Of a stretch of DNA of 64,000 bases, positions 40,787 to 49,897 are shown one piece after another. The stretch's first letter is position 1, and each line of letters begins with the position of its first letter. Origin of the DNA: CAYQVW01 sp964421245. GTDB lineage: Bacteria > Margulisbacteria > WOR-1 > XYC2-FULL-46-14. Below the pieces are notes generated by a model. It was not told the DNA's origin, did no database searches, and saw only the letters and a program-made list of their open reading frames with translations. The position numbers and the translations under genes are program-made. The stretch lies in contig CAYQVW010000002.1 in NCBI GenBank assembly GCA_964421245.1, positions 62,001 through 126,000 on the forward strand. Direction: 5' to 3'.

Positions 40787-41306
40787 CTTTGCCCTTTGAA
40801 TCGTAGGCAACAATCACGGGAAATTTAAATAATTTAAGTTCGAGAACAGATTCCGCTCCAAGATCAGCATAACCCAATCTCTTGGCAGAAGACACATAGC
40901 GAGAAAGGAGCGCTGCCGCTCCGCCAGTCGCAACAAAATAAATTGCTTTATTTTTTTTGTGCATTTTTCTTACCTCTTCGGAGCGAGGGCCTTTACCGAT
41001 TGTTGCTTTTATTCCCATTTTAAACATCTCTTTCATAAATGGGTCCATACGAGATGCAGTAGTCGGTCCAATTGCACCAATTAATCTTCCAGAAAATCGA
41101 GAAGGAGTTGGGCCTGCATAAAAAATGGTAGCCCCCTTAGTCTCAAATGGTACTTTTTTCTTTTTCTTCTTGGCGTTTATCATTCTAACGTGAGCAGCAT
41201 CACGGGCGGTATAAACTTTCCCGGTAAGAAAGACCTTGTCTCCCGCCTTAAATTTCTTTATATCTTCATCTTTTAACGGTAAATCTATTTCATATTCTTT
41301 TGGCAT
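40767..41306 (-). CDS. fumB: Fumarate hydratase class I, beta subunit
   Basis: Beta subunit of the two-subunit Fe-S fumarase (or the related tartrate dehydratase). LTGKVYTARDAAHVRM is followed by the swivel-domain core FYAGPTPSRFSGRLIGAIGPTTASRMD and IGKGPRSEEV. The 179-residue length fits. It lies directly next to the alpha gene with no gap. In this organism it may serve a reverse or partial citric-acid cycle, and it could use the fumarate made by ArgH. Confidence 0.93.
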   Translation of the reverse strand: MPKEYEIDLPLKDEDIKKFKAGDKVFLTGKVYTARDAAHVRMINAKKKKKKVPFETKGATIFYAGPTPSRFSGRLIGAIGPTTASRMDPFMKEMFKMGIKATIGKGPRSEEVRKMHKKNKAIYFVATGGAAALLSRYVSSAKRLGYADLGAESVLELKLFKFPVIVAYDSKGKDAFSIR

Positions 41307-42140
41307 TTATATTGTAACCTCTCTATAGCGATGAGAGTGGCATTCTATATTTACGGCCACTGGAAGAGAAGCAATATGACACGGATACGGCTCAATATGA
41401 ACTGCAAGAGCAGTCGTGTTTCCGCCTAAGCCCATTGGACCAATTCCTAATTTATTTATTCGTTTTAAGAGTTCTGCTTCATAAGCCGCCATTTTTTGAT
41501 CAGAACTTGAACGTCCAACTTTTCGAGTTAAGGCCTTTTTGGCTAAAAAGGTGGAATAATCAAAGGTCCCACCAATTCCAATTCCAACAATTATTGGGGG
41601 ACAAGCTCTGGCTGCTTTATCTTTAATGTTTGAAATAATATACTCGGTAATCTCTTCTCGCGTAGTTGTTGGCAAGAACATTTTTTGAAAACTACAATTC
41701 TCTGCTCCTCCACCCTTTGGAAGAAAGCCTATCGTAATTTTCTCTCCCGGCACCATTTCAACATGAATTATAGCCGGAGTATTATCGTGGGTATTCTTTC
41801 TTGTAAAAGGATGTGAAACAACCGATTTTCTAAGATATTGGTAGGCAGAGATAATTCCAGCATTAACCGCGTCATTAAGATCTCCATCAATCGCAACCCT
41901 CTGTCCTATTTTCAAAAAGACAACAGCAAAGCCAGTATCTTGGCAGAGCGGTATATTATCACCGTGTGCTGCCCTGGCATTTCTAACTAATTCGTCCAAA
42001 ATCCCCTGTGCAGTCTTATTTTTTTCTTTTTTCAGGGATTCTTTTAAAAGATTAAAAATTTCTGGATTTATTTCTTGAACCGCATCAAGACAGAGCTTCT
42101 TAAGAGCATTCGATATGGTTTTACTAGAGATTTTGCGCAT
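41307..42140 (-). CDS. fumA: Fumarate hydratase class I, alpha subunit
   Basis: Catalytic Fe-S subunit interconverting fumarate and malate. PLCQDTGFAVVFLKIG has the first cluster Cys, KGGGAENCSFQKMF is the substrate loop, and PPIIVGIGIGGTFDYS and IGPMGLGGNTTALAV follow. The 277 residues are normal. A TGC-TATAAT lies 10 nt before the ATG; AGGA in the gap could be a weak ribosome site. First gene of fumA-fumB-SBP-like-DUF4911. Confidence 0.95.
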   Translation of the reverse strand: MRKISSKTISNALKKLCLDAVQEINPEIFNLLKESLKKEKNKTAQGILDELVRNARAAHGDNIPLCQDTGFAVVFLKIGQRVAIDGDLNDAVNAGIISAYQYLRKSVVSHPFTRKNTHDNTPAIIHVEMVPGEKITIGFLPKGGGAENCSFQKMFLPTTTREEITEYIISNIKDKAARACPPIIVGIGIGGTFDYSTFLAKKALTRKVGRSSSDQKMAAYEAELLKRINKLGIGPMGLGGNTTALAVHIEPYPCHIASLPVAVNIECHSHRYREVTI

Positions 42141-42150
42141 TTATCCTATT

Positions 42151-42159
42151 ATTATAGCA
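42151..42159 (-). promoter_or_regulatory. Extended -10 promoter of the fumarase unit
   Basis: Minus strand TGC-TATAAT, 10 nt before the ATG. Confidence 0.55.
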
Positions 42160-42169
42160 GATTTTGGGC

Positions 42170-43315
42170 TTAAGGAGAATATCTAATAACAGAAATGGCT
42201 TGGGTTGGAATATAATGATACCGTTCTAAATAGCTATCTCTATCCAAGCTAACTAAAACATGTCGATCCCCTTCCCCTTTTACATCCAGCCAAACCGCAG
42301 GCTCCCCTTGTTTTATCCCTACACAATAATTATTTGGAACCCCAAAAAAACGCAGTATCATATGCAAGGCAACTAGCTTCTCATTATAAAAAGAATCTAA
42401 ATTAGAAAAAGTAATCGTTGACCAATTCTTTTGTTCATGAGTAACAAAGCTAATTATTCTCCTTCTTGTATCATCCAAAGAGGCCCCGGTAAGATTTGAA
42501 TAGATCGCTTTTTCTAACAACATTGCAAGCCTGGTTCCAGGACTTGCATCAACTTGAGCTCGATACTTTGAATCAAACGGACTAATTATTTCATCTCTAT
42601 TTCTTAACGTCTTAACTCTCATTATTGTATGAGTTTGTGGATTAACTACTCTCCTCCAAATACGATCAATCGGAAGAATTCTATCATCAAGCTTTTCAAT
42701 CTCTTCTGGGTTTAATTTTAAATAATCCGCAACAGCAACTGTAACCTTACCTTCAGCAGAATTAAAGCCGACAACAAGAGGCCCTACTTGCTGGTTGCTT
42801 CCAAAGGGAATTTGATAAGAGAAAGGGGCACTTCCCAAGTCCCATGGAACAAAAGAGGCAGAAACGCCTCCCTGGTTAATTTGGAGATTATAACGCAATC
42901 CTGTTTCAGAAAGATAAAGAGGAATCACTCCAGTAGAATTATCAACAGTAATTTGGAGAGGCTTCCCTTCCGGATTAACCGGTATCATTCTTTCTACAGT
43001 AAATCCTTGGTCTGTCTTTGTGACAGAGAGTGGACAAGAAAAATCCCTTAAAATAATCGGAAGATTACCAGAAATCTCCCCACCTGGGATAATTAAACCA
43101 TCTTTCGAATCCCTTACTACACAATAAGATCTTTCTTCTTTTCTCCAAAGAATCAATTTGAAGTAGCTTCTATTGGCTGTTGGAATTGCAATAGTAAAAC
43201 TTTTATTTATAGCGTTAGGAATAGAGATAGAAAAATATCCAGGGGCAAAAGCCAGCAATTGCTTTCCGCCTGCCTTAACCGTAGTTGCTCCAATAACATC
43301 CCCTACTCTTTGCAT
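42170..43315 (-). CDS. Hypothetical beta-rich protein of the sigma-28-like set
   Basis: A 381-residue protein starting MQRVGDVIGATTVKAGG, no signal peptide and no recognised family. The first 190 residues are beta-rich modules (YFKLILWRKEERSYCVVRD, PLSVTKTDQGFTVERMIP) that recall, weakly, modules in the two paralogues at 43364 and 45708. The end (HMILRFFGVPNNYCVGIKQ, AVWLDVKGEGDRHVLVSL) could be a transglutaminase-like fold but lacks a convincing triad. The promoter ends 6 nt before the ATG, so the mRNA is likely leaderless. Confidence 0.68.
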   Translation of the reverse strand: MQRVGDVIGATTVKAGGKQLLAFAPGYFSISIPNAINKSFTIAIPTANRSYFKLILWRKEERSYCVVRDSKDGLIIPGGEISGNLPIILRDFSCPLSVTKTDQGFTVERMIPVNPEGKPLQITVDNSTGVIPLYLSETGLRYNLQINQGGVSASFVPWDLGSAPFSYQIPFGSNQQVGPLVVGFNSAEGKVTVAVADYLKLNPEEIEKLDDRILPIDRIWRRVVNPQTHTIMRVKTLRNRDEIISPFDSKYRAQVDASPGTRLAMLLEKAIYSNLTGASLDDTRRRIISFVTHEQKNWSTITFSNLDSFYNEKLVALHMILRFFGVPNNYCVGIKQGEPAVWLDVKGEGDRHVLVSLDRDSYLERYHYIPTQAISVIRYSP

Positions 43316-43321
43316 AGAATT

Positions 43322-43348
43322 TCATCGATCAAAAAATCAAAAAATTGC
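43322..43348 (-). promoter_or_regulatory. Sigma-28-like promoter, variant -35
   Basis: Minus strand GCAA-N15-ATCGATGA with a T-rich spacer, 6 nt before the ATG. Confidence 0.5.
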
Positions 43349-43363
43349 AGGGGATTTTAGATC

Positions 43364-44911
43364 TTATAAATATAATGGGGCATTGAGCACTTCTTCTGGC
43401 TGCCAACTAACTTGTGTAACCTCATCTCTCCCTTTAAGCTCTTTTAAGTCCATATCGAGCGCTTTAAGGTTAGCCATAAATTCAATAAGGTCATCAAGAA
43501 GCTCTTTGCCAAAGTAATTAAACATAATACTTTCATTTACCTCCGCTTCTATAATGGGTAGGTGTTTCAATAATGTTCTTGGGTTAAAGCCTGCCTCAGA
43601 TAATTTAATTTCATAAGCCTTCTCTACGTACCCTATTATTTCACCCTTGAGACTATCGCTCGCTTCTAACCACAGCTCTTCAAGTAAGTTATAAATATGT
43701 TCTCTATCTCTGTTCTCTTCCCAACTATTACTATTGTTCTCTCCTTCTCTCCTATCAATAACCTCTGTTACGGCTGGGGTCATAGTCGTGTCTTGGTTTG
43801 CCCAAAAGGCTGGATCCCAAACACTTGTTTGATTATATTGGGTTATAGCTAAAGGATTGATACCCGGAGTATTATCAGCCAGATCTGGATTGAAGAATAC
43901 AACAGTTCCTTGCTCCTCTAACTCTTGTGATAAATATTCTGGATTGTATTCTAATTCTGAGTTTGTTAAAGGGGCTGTCCCATCATGTCCTCTATCAACA
44001 TATCCGCCATGTTCATTTATATGAGGAACATTAATCTGATATTTTGCCGATAAATCAAGAAACTCAAATGGTCTCACTGAATGTTCGGATCTTAATGACT
44101 CCATTTCTTGAGCAGTCGGGGGAGCAGCAGTTTCTCTTTCTACCTCCTCCGGAACAACCGGCATTTGCAAGGTGGAGATTTCTTGAGCGGTCAATTCTCT
44201 AGCCTCATGTGCCGCTACTTCTTGCCCATGCTGTGTGTCTATTTCTACTTTACCTTCCTCAAGTTCTTCTGAAGTCAATTTCACTACTTCCTGTTCTTCC
44301 CCTTCTTGAATTAGTTCTAAATGGATTTTGTTTCCATCCCTTTCAATCTCAAGCATTCCACTAAGGGTCATAACTCCCCCATCTCCAACAAAAAACCTAA
44401 AAAACTCAGCGGCTCTAATTTTTGGATTGTGATAAAGAACTTCATAATTATTACCACTTCTCTTTAATAAAAATTTACTATTCAAGTATTTTACCCAAAC
44501 CTTACTATTATCACTAAGTTGAATTCTTTCTTTCGGCCTCTTTTCACTTAACGCCGGTTTCATTTCAATGTGTAATTTTTTCCCTTCGCGCGTGATCGTT
44601 ATGTTATTGTCAAAATAGTGATCTTGAGCAATAGTTTTTGTTGGCAGCAACTTTCCAAACACTTTTCCGAATTTCTTATTTGGGACAACAACTTTAAACC
44701 CACCATCTAAAAATGAAACCTCATACTTTGCAATTTCGTTACCTTCAAGATCATCAACAGAAATAACAGTGCTCTTGTTTGAAGAATAAATTGTATGAGA
44801 AAGATTTTCTCCGTTTAATGATATATTTCTGCCAGGCAATAAGTTAATTAATGACCTTGCGGCCCGGGTAGGGTTTCTTAATCTTGAAATTAATCTTCCA
44901 AATGGAACCAT
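43364..44911 (-). CDS. Hypothetical protein, paralogue of the 672-residue protein
   Basis: A 515-residue protein without signal peptide. Residues about 30-200 contain two beta modules, each ending in a similar strand pair: ITITREGKKLHIEMK and LEIERDGNKIHLELI. The same arrangement occurs in the gene at 45708 (LSIQRDGKQLQIRLI, LLVSRKGEEVTLELI), with aligned N-termini (ISLNGENLSHTI versus LSLSLENICETI). The middle (200-400) is Glu/Pro/Asn-rich and probably disordered; the C-terminal 110 residues are helical. GGAGG lies 7 nt before the ATG. Divergent from the gene at 45016, with adjacent sigma-28-like promoters. Confidence 0.72.
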   Translation of the reverse strand: MVPFGRLISRLRNPTRAARSLINLLPGRNISLNGENLSHTIYSSNKSTVISVDDLEGNEIAKYEVSFLDGGFKVVVPNKKFGKVFGKLLPTKTIAQDHYFDNNITITREGKKLHIEMKPALSEKRPKERIQLSDNSKVWVKYLNSKFLLKRSGNNYEVLYHNPKIRAAEFFRFFVGDGGVMTLSGMLEIERDGNKIHLELIQEGEEQEVVKLTSEELEEGKVEIDTQHGQEVAAHEARELTAQEISTLQMPVVPEEVERETAAPPTAQEMESLRSEHSVRPFEFLDLSAKYQINVPHINEHGGYVDRGHDGTAPLTNSELEYNPEYLSQELEEQGTVVFFNPDLADNTPGINPLAITQYNQTSVWDPAFWANQDTTMTPAVTEVIDRREGENNSNSWEENRDREHIYNLLEELWLEASDSLKGEIIGYVEKAYEIKLSEAGFNPRTLLKHLPIIEAEVNESIMFNYFGKELLDDLIEFMANLKALDMDLKELKGRDEVTQVSWQPEEVLNAPLYL

Positions 44912-44940
44912 CTACATTCCTCCATAGAGAATCTATATAT

Positions 44941-44967
44941 TTATCGTATTTAAATGGGAAAAACTTG
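44941..44967 (-). promoter_or_regulatory. Sigma-28-like promoter
   Basis: Minus strand CAAG-N15-TACGATAA (CAAGTTTTT), facing away from the next promoter only 13 nt off. Confidence 0.65.
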
Positions 44968-44980
44968 TATCATTTTAGGT

Positions 44981-45007
44981 GAAATTTATGTAGAATAAGG
45001 ACGATAA
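44981..45007 (+). promoter_or_regulatory. Sigma-28-like promoter
   Basis: GGTGAAATTT with GAAA-N15-GACGATAA, 8 nt before the ATG at 45016. Confidence 0.7.
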
Positions 45008-45015
45008 ATATTTGT

Positions 45016-45711
45016 ATGAAAAGCACATCAGAAATACTGGGAGTACAGCCATCTTTTCAAAAACCGTGGGTCCAAATAAATCGAGGCCTAATTAAGTTAG
45101 GCCGTCATGGTGTTTGTGGTTTGAGATATAAAACAACCGGCTCTCCAAAACAAGAAGCTTCAGATTTTGTAAAAGTTATGCAAAGAATTCCGATCGCTAC
45201 AAATAAGGCTTTCCGAATTCTTTGGAAAAATCAGGCAATCTGTTCTGATTTAGTTAAGTTGTTTGAAGAAGCAGATAATATGAGCCTTGAAGATTTTCAG
45301 AATAAAATTGCCAGAGCCTTTTCTAAAGCCAGGTTAGTTGTTTATCCTATGGCAAATAACCATTGCGGATTAGTTGCCGGAGTTGTTATGGGCAACAAAC
45401 TAATGATTCCACAAGCGGAAGATCTGGCTCACAAAAGAGCTACCCATCACTTTAAAAATCATCCGGCCTATCTAGACCTTTATTATGGATTCTTAGGGGT
45501 AGAGTTAGGTCAACATTTAAGCAATATTGAACGATTAGCATTAAAAGAATTGTGGGAAGAATCCGGAATTTCTGTTAGTGGTCGAATAGTTATAAGAGAT
45601 GATGTAAGAATGCTAACCTTTTGGTTAGACAATAGAGCCGGAAGAAAAGATTTTCATGTTTCAAGAGGATTAATAGAACAAAGAGCAAGGGCTTTTGAGG
45701 CAGCTTCTTAG
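45016..45711 (+). CDS. Hypothetical protein of the sigma-28-like set
   Basis: A 231-residue protein starting MKSTSEILGVQPSFQKP, no family recognised. It is mostly helical, with a His/Cys-containing centre (YPMANNHCGLVAGVV, KRATHHFKNHPAYLDL) that could bind metal. No signal peptide. The promoter is 8 nt from the ATG and there is no ribosome site, so translation may be leaderless. It ends in TTAG shared with the stop of the convergent 672-residue gene and lies between two paralogous genes. Confidence 0.7.
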   Translation: MKSTSEILGVQPSFQKPWVQINRGLIKLGRHGVCGLRYKTTGSPKQEASDFVKVMQRIPIATNKAFRILWKNQAICSDLVKLFEEADNMSLEDFQNKIARAFSKARLVVYPMANNHCGLVAGVVMGNKLMIPQAEDLAHKRATHHFKNHPAYLDLYYGFLGVELGQHLSNIERLALKELWEESGISVSGRIVIRDDVRMLTFWLDNRAGRKDFHVSRGLIEQRARAFEAAS

Positions 45712-47726
45712 GCGGCTAAGTTTTTTGCAACAATAACTAGTTTGCCATCACGATCAGCTAATGCAATCCTAATATTTTCTCCTCTTATATTCACTGCCAT
45801 GGTTTGATCTCTTTCTGGATTTGGTAAAGTAAATTTCTGCAATGGCAAGGTCCTTCTTTTATCACCAAAACATCTTAATGTAATCTTTCCAGCACTAAAG
45901 AATATCTGGTAGCGCCTCCCATTAATATAGAAATTTTGTCTTGGTTGAACTTGGGCTCTTTTTGCAATTTTTACATCTGGAACTTTTCCAAACATTATCC
46001 CTCGTGCTCTTCTTAATTCCCTGCCAACAGCTCCCTCCTCAAGGGTAAGCATCTCAACCCATTCTGGGCGGGCGTGATTATAAATTGACGAATCATCTGC
46101 AGCCATTTTTCTAAAATAACGCATGGCCTTCAACTCTATTTTGATTTGTTTTACTTTATCAAATAGTTCTCTTTCCATTTCATCTTGCAGGATAAAAGGA
46201 TTTTCCTTAATAACTCTTTCCACTCCCCCGTATTGTCCATGCAAAAGCGCCTCAAGCTTCTCTCTGGCATCAGTTTCATAAACATATCTGCTTGGACTAA
46301 TTTCAAGTAATCGGTCCCTTCGTTTAGCAAGGAATTCTGCTCTAGTTTCTCCCATACATACATCAACAAACGACTGAAACTCAAGATAACTCTTAAAGGG
46401 TTCTATCGTCCCACCATTATCAAATTTTTCAGCATATGCTTCCATTAATGGGACATTGGGAAGTTCAAGGGGAGCTTCCTTCTCTTGTTCTTTTTTATTC
46501 CCTTGTTCCCTATTTCGGTCTGCTTCATCATCTGCCTTTTCTGCTGGGGCAACATATAACGATGTATCAACATTCTCTGTGGTAGAAACCGGAGCAACAG
46601 CATCATCCCCAGCTCTCAATCTTGCAAGATAAGGACCGTAATAGAGCCCTCTATTTTGCATATTATAATGATATTCAATATTCCTTTCTTCAAGTATCGG
46701 AATAATTCTTCTTCTGTTTGCGTATGCCTCTTTTGGAGTAGCCCTATCACCAATTGGTGCATCAATATAATGATAATTTAACCAGGCATTATGTTCTGCG
46801 TCTTGCATAACAACATCAGGACCATCAAGGGCACCAAAATCAACCTCTCCAACAATATAGGATCGGAATTTTGCTTCAGTGGCTCTCCTATTAGATCTAT
46901 CCATATTAATTAGGCTTGCCCAAATATGCATACTGTTTTTTCTATTCAATGGCTGTCTTGCAAGAAAAGAGGTATCTCCCCTCATTGCTCTCTCTATTAG
47001 ATGAGCTATAGCCGGATAGTGAGAATAGGCCGGATGCCTTTTAGGTGCGCTTGTAACGATTGGTCTAATTTCTGGCACCGGTGGTTTTGGTCTTGTCGGC
47101 ACATTGCTCTTCTTAACAACAACCTCTTTCTTGGTAACAGGTTGATCTTTTGCAATCAACTCTAGAGTAACTTCTTCCCCTTTTCGTGAAACAAGCAGGT
47201 TTCCTGACTTTATTGTAACCCCATCATAAAGTTCTATCTTCCCTTGAGGAGTATTAAGAAGAACTTGATCGTTTATTCGAACAACTCCATACCATTCTGA
47301 TCCAACCTTAGTTACAAAGTTGGCCCCAGAGTGTCTAAGTGTTGCTTTATTTACTGGGGTTTTTTCTGATACTTCTGAAATTAATCTAATTTGAAGTTGT
47401 TTTCCATCTCTTTGAATTGATAACGGACCTACTGTAGCACTTTCTTGCAAATACTGTCCTGGTTCAATATTTGAGGGGGCCAAACTTTTAGCCAGATCAT
47501 TTTGGGCTGTAATTATATATCTTCCTTTATTAAAAACAACCTCAAAAGAAGCAATCTGATCTCCGACCTGAACATTAACTAAGACTGGGATATTACTCTG
47601 CCCAATAGTTTCGCAAATATTCTCTAGGCTTAAAGAAAGATTAGTCGGGGATTGATTAGGTTTAATAAACCCAAAGGATTGCAATCCAGACTTTATTATA
47701 TTTACCGCTCTATGTCCTAGCGCCAT
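45708..47726 (-). CDS. Hypothetical 672-residue protein with repeated beta modules
   Basis: Paralogue of the gene at 43364 in its first 200 residues (two beta modules ending LSIQRDGKQLQIRLI and LLVSRKGEEVTLELI). A further pair lies at the C-terminus (FSAGKITLRCFGDKR, GENIRIALADRDGKLVIVAKN). The centre (about 230-330 and 440-590) is charged and helical, with a Glu/Lys linker near 400. No signal peptide. Repeated modules at both ends suggest a scaffold or binding protein; function unknown. AGGAG precedes the ATG, and the promoter lies 39 nt upstream. Confidence 0.75.
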   Translation of the reverse strand: MALGHRAVNIIKSGLQSFGFIKPNQSPTNLSLSLENICETIGQSNIPVLVNVQVGDQIASFEVVFNKGRYIITAQNDLAKSLAPSNIEPGQYLQESATVGPLSIQRDGKQLQIRLISEVSEKTPVNKATLRHSGANFVTKVGSEWYGVVRINDQVLLNTPQGKIELYDGVTIKSGNLLVSRKGEEVTLELIAKDQPVTKKEVVVKKSNVPTRPKPPVPEIRPIVTSAPKRHPAYSHYPAIAHLIERAMRGDTSFLARQPLNRKNSMHIWASLINMDRSNRRATEAKFRSYIVGEVDFGALDGPDVVMQDAEHNAWLNYHYIDAPIGDRATPKEAYANRRRIIPILEERNIEYHYNMQNRGLYYGPYLARLRAGDDAVAPVSTTENVDTSLYVAPAEKADDEADRNREQGNKKEQEKEAPLELPNVPLMEAYAEKFDNGGTIEPFKSYLEFQSFVDVCMGETRAEFLAKRRDRLLEISPSRYVYETDAREKLEALLHGQYGGVERVIKENPFILQDEMERELFDKVKQIKIELKAMRYFRKMAADDSSIYNHARPEWVEMLTLEEGAVGRELRRARGIMFGKVPDVKIAKRAQVQPRQNFYINGRRYQIFFSAGKITLRCFGDKRRTLPLQKFTLPNPERDQTMAVNIRGENIRIALADRDGKLVIVAKNLAA

Positions 47727-47765
47727 ATATTGTTCCTCTCCTAATATAGGGAATCTCTACTAGGT

Positions 47766-47792
47766 TCATCGTAATATCTTAAGCGAAACTTG
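47766..47792 (-). promoter_or_regulatory. Sigma-28-like promoter
   Basis: Minus strand GCAAGTTTC with CAAG-N15-TACGATGA; divergent from the S1-protein promoter. Confidence 0.6.
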
Positions 47793-47817
47793 CACAGTTT
47801 CGAGTGTTTCTCATTTG

Positions 47818-47826
47818 TGATATAAT
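47818..47826 (+). promoter_or_regulatory. Extended -10 promoter of the S1 protein gene
   Basis: TGA-TATAAT, 9 nt before the ATG at 47836. Confidence 0.6.
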
Positions 47827-47835
47827 GAAAGTAAG

Positions 47836-49218
47836 ATGGCTGAGGAGAAAGAAAAAAAATTCGAAGGGACCGGACTCGGTGCCGATGCGGGTAAGACCGT
47901 TGAGCAGGACGTCGACGCCCTGATTCAAGGGGCACTAAAAGAACTAGATACAAAGAAGAAGGATGCTCCTAGTAAGCCTCTTGCCGGAACCGAACTTCAT
48001 AAACCACCTCCACCTCCCAAAAAAGAAGAAGAAAAACAATATGATGCCACATTTAAAAAATATAAGGCCGGAGACATAGTTGAAGGTACAGTTCAAAAAG
48101 TTGATAATAGTGGTATTCTGCTCGACATCGGATATATGTCTGATGCCCTGCTTCAAAAAGGGGAATACTCTGGTGAACCAAAGGTTGGAGAAAAAATCAA
48201 AGTTTTGATCGAAAAACTAGAGAGCAAAGAAGGATATGTTTTGGTCTCAAAAAACATGGCCGATGAAAGATTAAATTGGGATCTGGCCTTTGATGCATAT
48301 CGTAAAAAACTGTTGCTCGAAGCAAAAGTAATAAAGGCGGTTCGCGGCGGTTTACTGGTTAGCTGGAAGGGCATTAATGCCTTTATGCCAGCCTCACAGG
48401 TTGTAAAAAAAGCAGATGAGAAGTTAGAATCTTTTGCCGGAAAAAATATTCCTGTAAAAATCATCCAAATCCACAGAAGACAAAACAAGATTGTAATGTC
48501 AAATCGTCAAGCCCAGGGTGAAAAGTCTAAATTAGATGCCCAAAAAATCTTCGATAAACTTGAAGTCGGACAAATCGTAAAGGGACGGGTTTCTAACCTA
48601 AAAACCTTTGGAGCATTCGTAAATTTGGGTGGGATTGAAGGGCTCATCCATCTATCTGAATTATCTTGGAAAAGGGTAAAACACCCTTCAGAACTTCTAA
48701 AAACCGGACAAGAAATTGAGGTCCTAGTTTTAGGTGTAGATAAAGCAAACAAAAAGGTTGCCTTAGGACTTAAAGAACTACAAGCAGATCCTTGGGAAAA
48801 AGCGGCAGAACTTTATCAGCCTGGACAGGTCATAAAAATAAAGGTTCTGCGCTATGTAAAATTTGGTGTTTTTGTAGAACTTGATGAAAATCTTGAAGGA
48901 CTGGTACATATTTCAGAAATATCTCCTCAAAGATTTGATAGGATCGAAGATGCAATTAAGATTGGAGATGTAGTTGACGCAAAAATACTACGTGTTATTC
49001 CAGAAGAACAGAAGATCGGCCTTTCAATCAAACAGGCTGCCCAAGACAAAGAAAAAGCCAGGGTAGACAAAGAACTGCAAAAACAACAAGAAGAGAACAA
49101 GGTAACCATTGGAGACATGATTGCTGAAAAAGAAAGACAGAGAGAAGAAGCCGAGGAAGAAGGAGATACAAATGAAGTTTCTACAGATGCTCCAGAAGGC
49201 GAAACAAAAGAACAATAG
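47836..49218 (+). CDS. rpsA: S1-domain protein (ribosomal protein S1-like)
   Basis: A 460-residue RNA-binding protein with four S1 (OB-fold) domains: about 75-145 (GDIVEGTVQKVDNSGILLDI), 160-235 (GGLLVSWKGINAFMPASQV), 245-320 (GQIVKGRVSNLKTFGAFVNL) and 330-405 (GQVIKIKVLRYVKFGVFVEL). An acidic, Pro-rich N-terminal 70 residues and a charged C-terminus flank them. Four-domain S1 proteins act in translation initiation in many bacteria. The start is leaderless-like, notable because S1 normally helps leadered mRNAs. It overlaps pyrF by 47 nt. Confidence 0.92.
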   Translation: MAEEKEKKFEGTGLGADAGKTVEQDVDALIQGALKELDTKKKDAPSKPLAGTELHKPPPPPKKEEEKQYDATFKKYKAGDIVEGTVQKVDNSGILLDIGYMSDALLQKGEYSGEPKVGEKIKVLIEKLESKEGYVLVSKNMADERLNWDLAFDAYRKKLLLEAKVIKAVRGGLLVSWKGINAFMPASQVVKKADEKLESFAGKNIPVKIIQIHRRQNKIVMSNRQAQGEKSKLDAQKIFDKLEVGQIVKGRVSNLKTFGAFVNLGGIEGLIHLSELSWKRVKHPSELLKTGQEIEVLVLGVDKANKKVALGLKELQADPWEKAAELYQPGQVIKIKVLRYVKFGVFVELDENLEGLVHISEISPQRFDRIEDAIKIGDVVDAKILRVIPEEQKIGLSIKQAAQDKEKARVDKELQKQQEENKVTIGDMIAEKERQREEAEEEGDTNEVSTDAPEGETKEQ

Positions 49219-49897
49219 CTCCCTCTGTGTTGGATTGGACCCAGATCCCTCCAAAGTAAAAATTTCATTCTTTGAATTCAGTAAAAATATAGTTGATCAA
49301 ACCAAGGATTTAGTTTGTTGCTACAAACCCAACCTAGCATTTTATTCTGCCCATGGAATTGATGGAATTAAAGACTTAGTCAAAACAATTGAGTACATTC
49401 ACAGCAATTCTAATATTCCAGTAATTTTGGATACTAAGTGTGGGGACATTGGAAACACGGCTAAGGCTTATGCCAAAGCAATCTTTGAATTCTACAAAGC
49501 AGACGCAACAACTCTAAATCCTTATATGGGTTTTGACTCAATCAAACCGTTTGCTGACTACAAAGATAAAGGGGTTTACGTTCTTTGTCTAACCTCAAAT
49601 CCAAGCTCAGCTGATTTTGAAAATGACGTCTATCTTAAAGTTGCAAAAAAAGTGGTCGAGTGGAATAAGGATGGCAATCTTGGATTAGTGGTCGGAGCAA
49701 CCAAGCCAGACGAATTAAAGAAGATACAAGAAATTACAAAAGAGATACCCCTTCTAATCCCTGGGGTCGGTTCACAAGGTGGACAGATTCCAAAAATCAA
49801 TGAAAGTTCTATAATAAATGCTTCTCGAAGTATAATCTATGCGGATGATCCAAGAAAGGCTGCGGAAGAACTAAACCGCAATCTCCTCAACCGGTAA
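49172..49897 (+). CDS. pyrF: Orotidine 5'-phosphate decarboxylase (PyrF type 2)
   Basis: Last step of UMP synthesis. SLCVGLDPDPSKVK opens the barrel, the catalytic Lys-Asp tetrad is in VILDTKCGDIGNTAKAYAKA, and DATTLNPYMGFDSIKPF is typical of the longer, type 2 enzymes. LLIPGVGSQGG and SRSIIYA bind phosphate at the C-terminus. The ATG at 49172 has AAGGAG 7 nt upstream, inside the S1 gene; a longer frame is rejected. The 241 residues are slightly short for type 2. The stop overlaps the convergent unknown gene by 27 nt. Confidence 0.94.
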   Translation: MKFLQMLQKAKQKNNSSLCVGLDPDPSKVKISFFEFSKNIVDQTKDLVCCYKPNLAFYSAHGIDGIKDLVKTIEYIHSNSNIPVILDTKCGDIGNTAKAYAKAIFEFYKADATTLNPYMGFDSIKPFADYKDKGVYVLCLTSNPSSADFENDVYLKVAKKVVEWNKDGNLGLVVGATKPDELKKIQEITKEIPLLIPGVGSQGGQIPKINESSIINASRSIIYADDPRKAAEELNRNLLNR

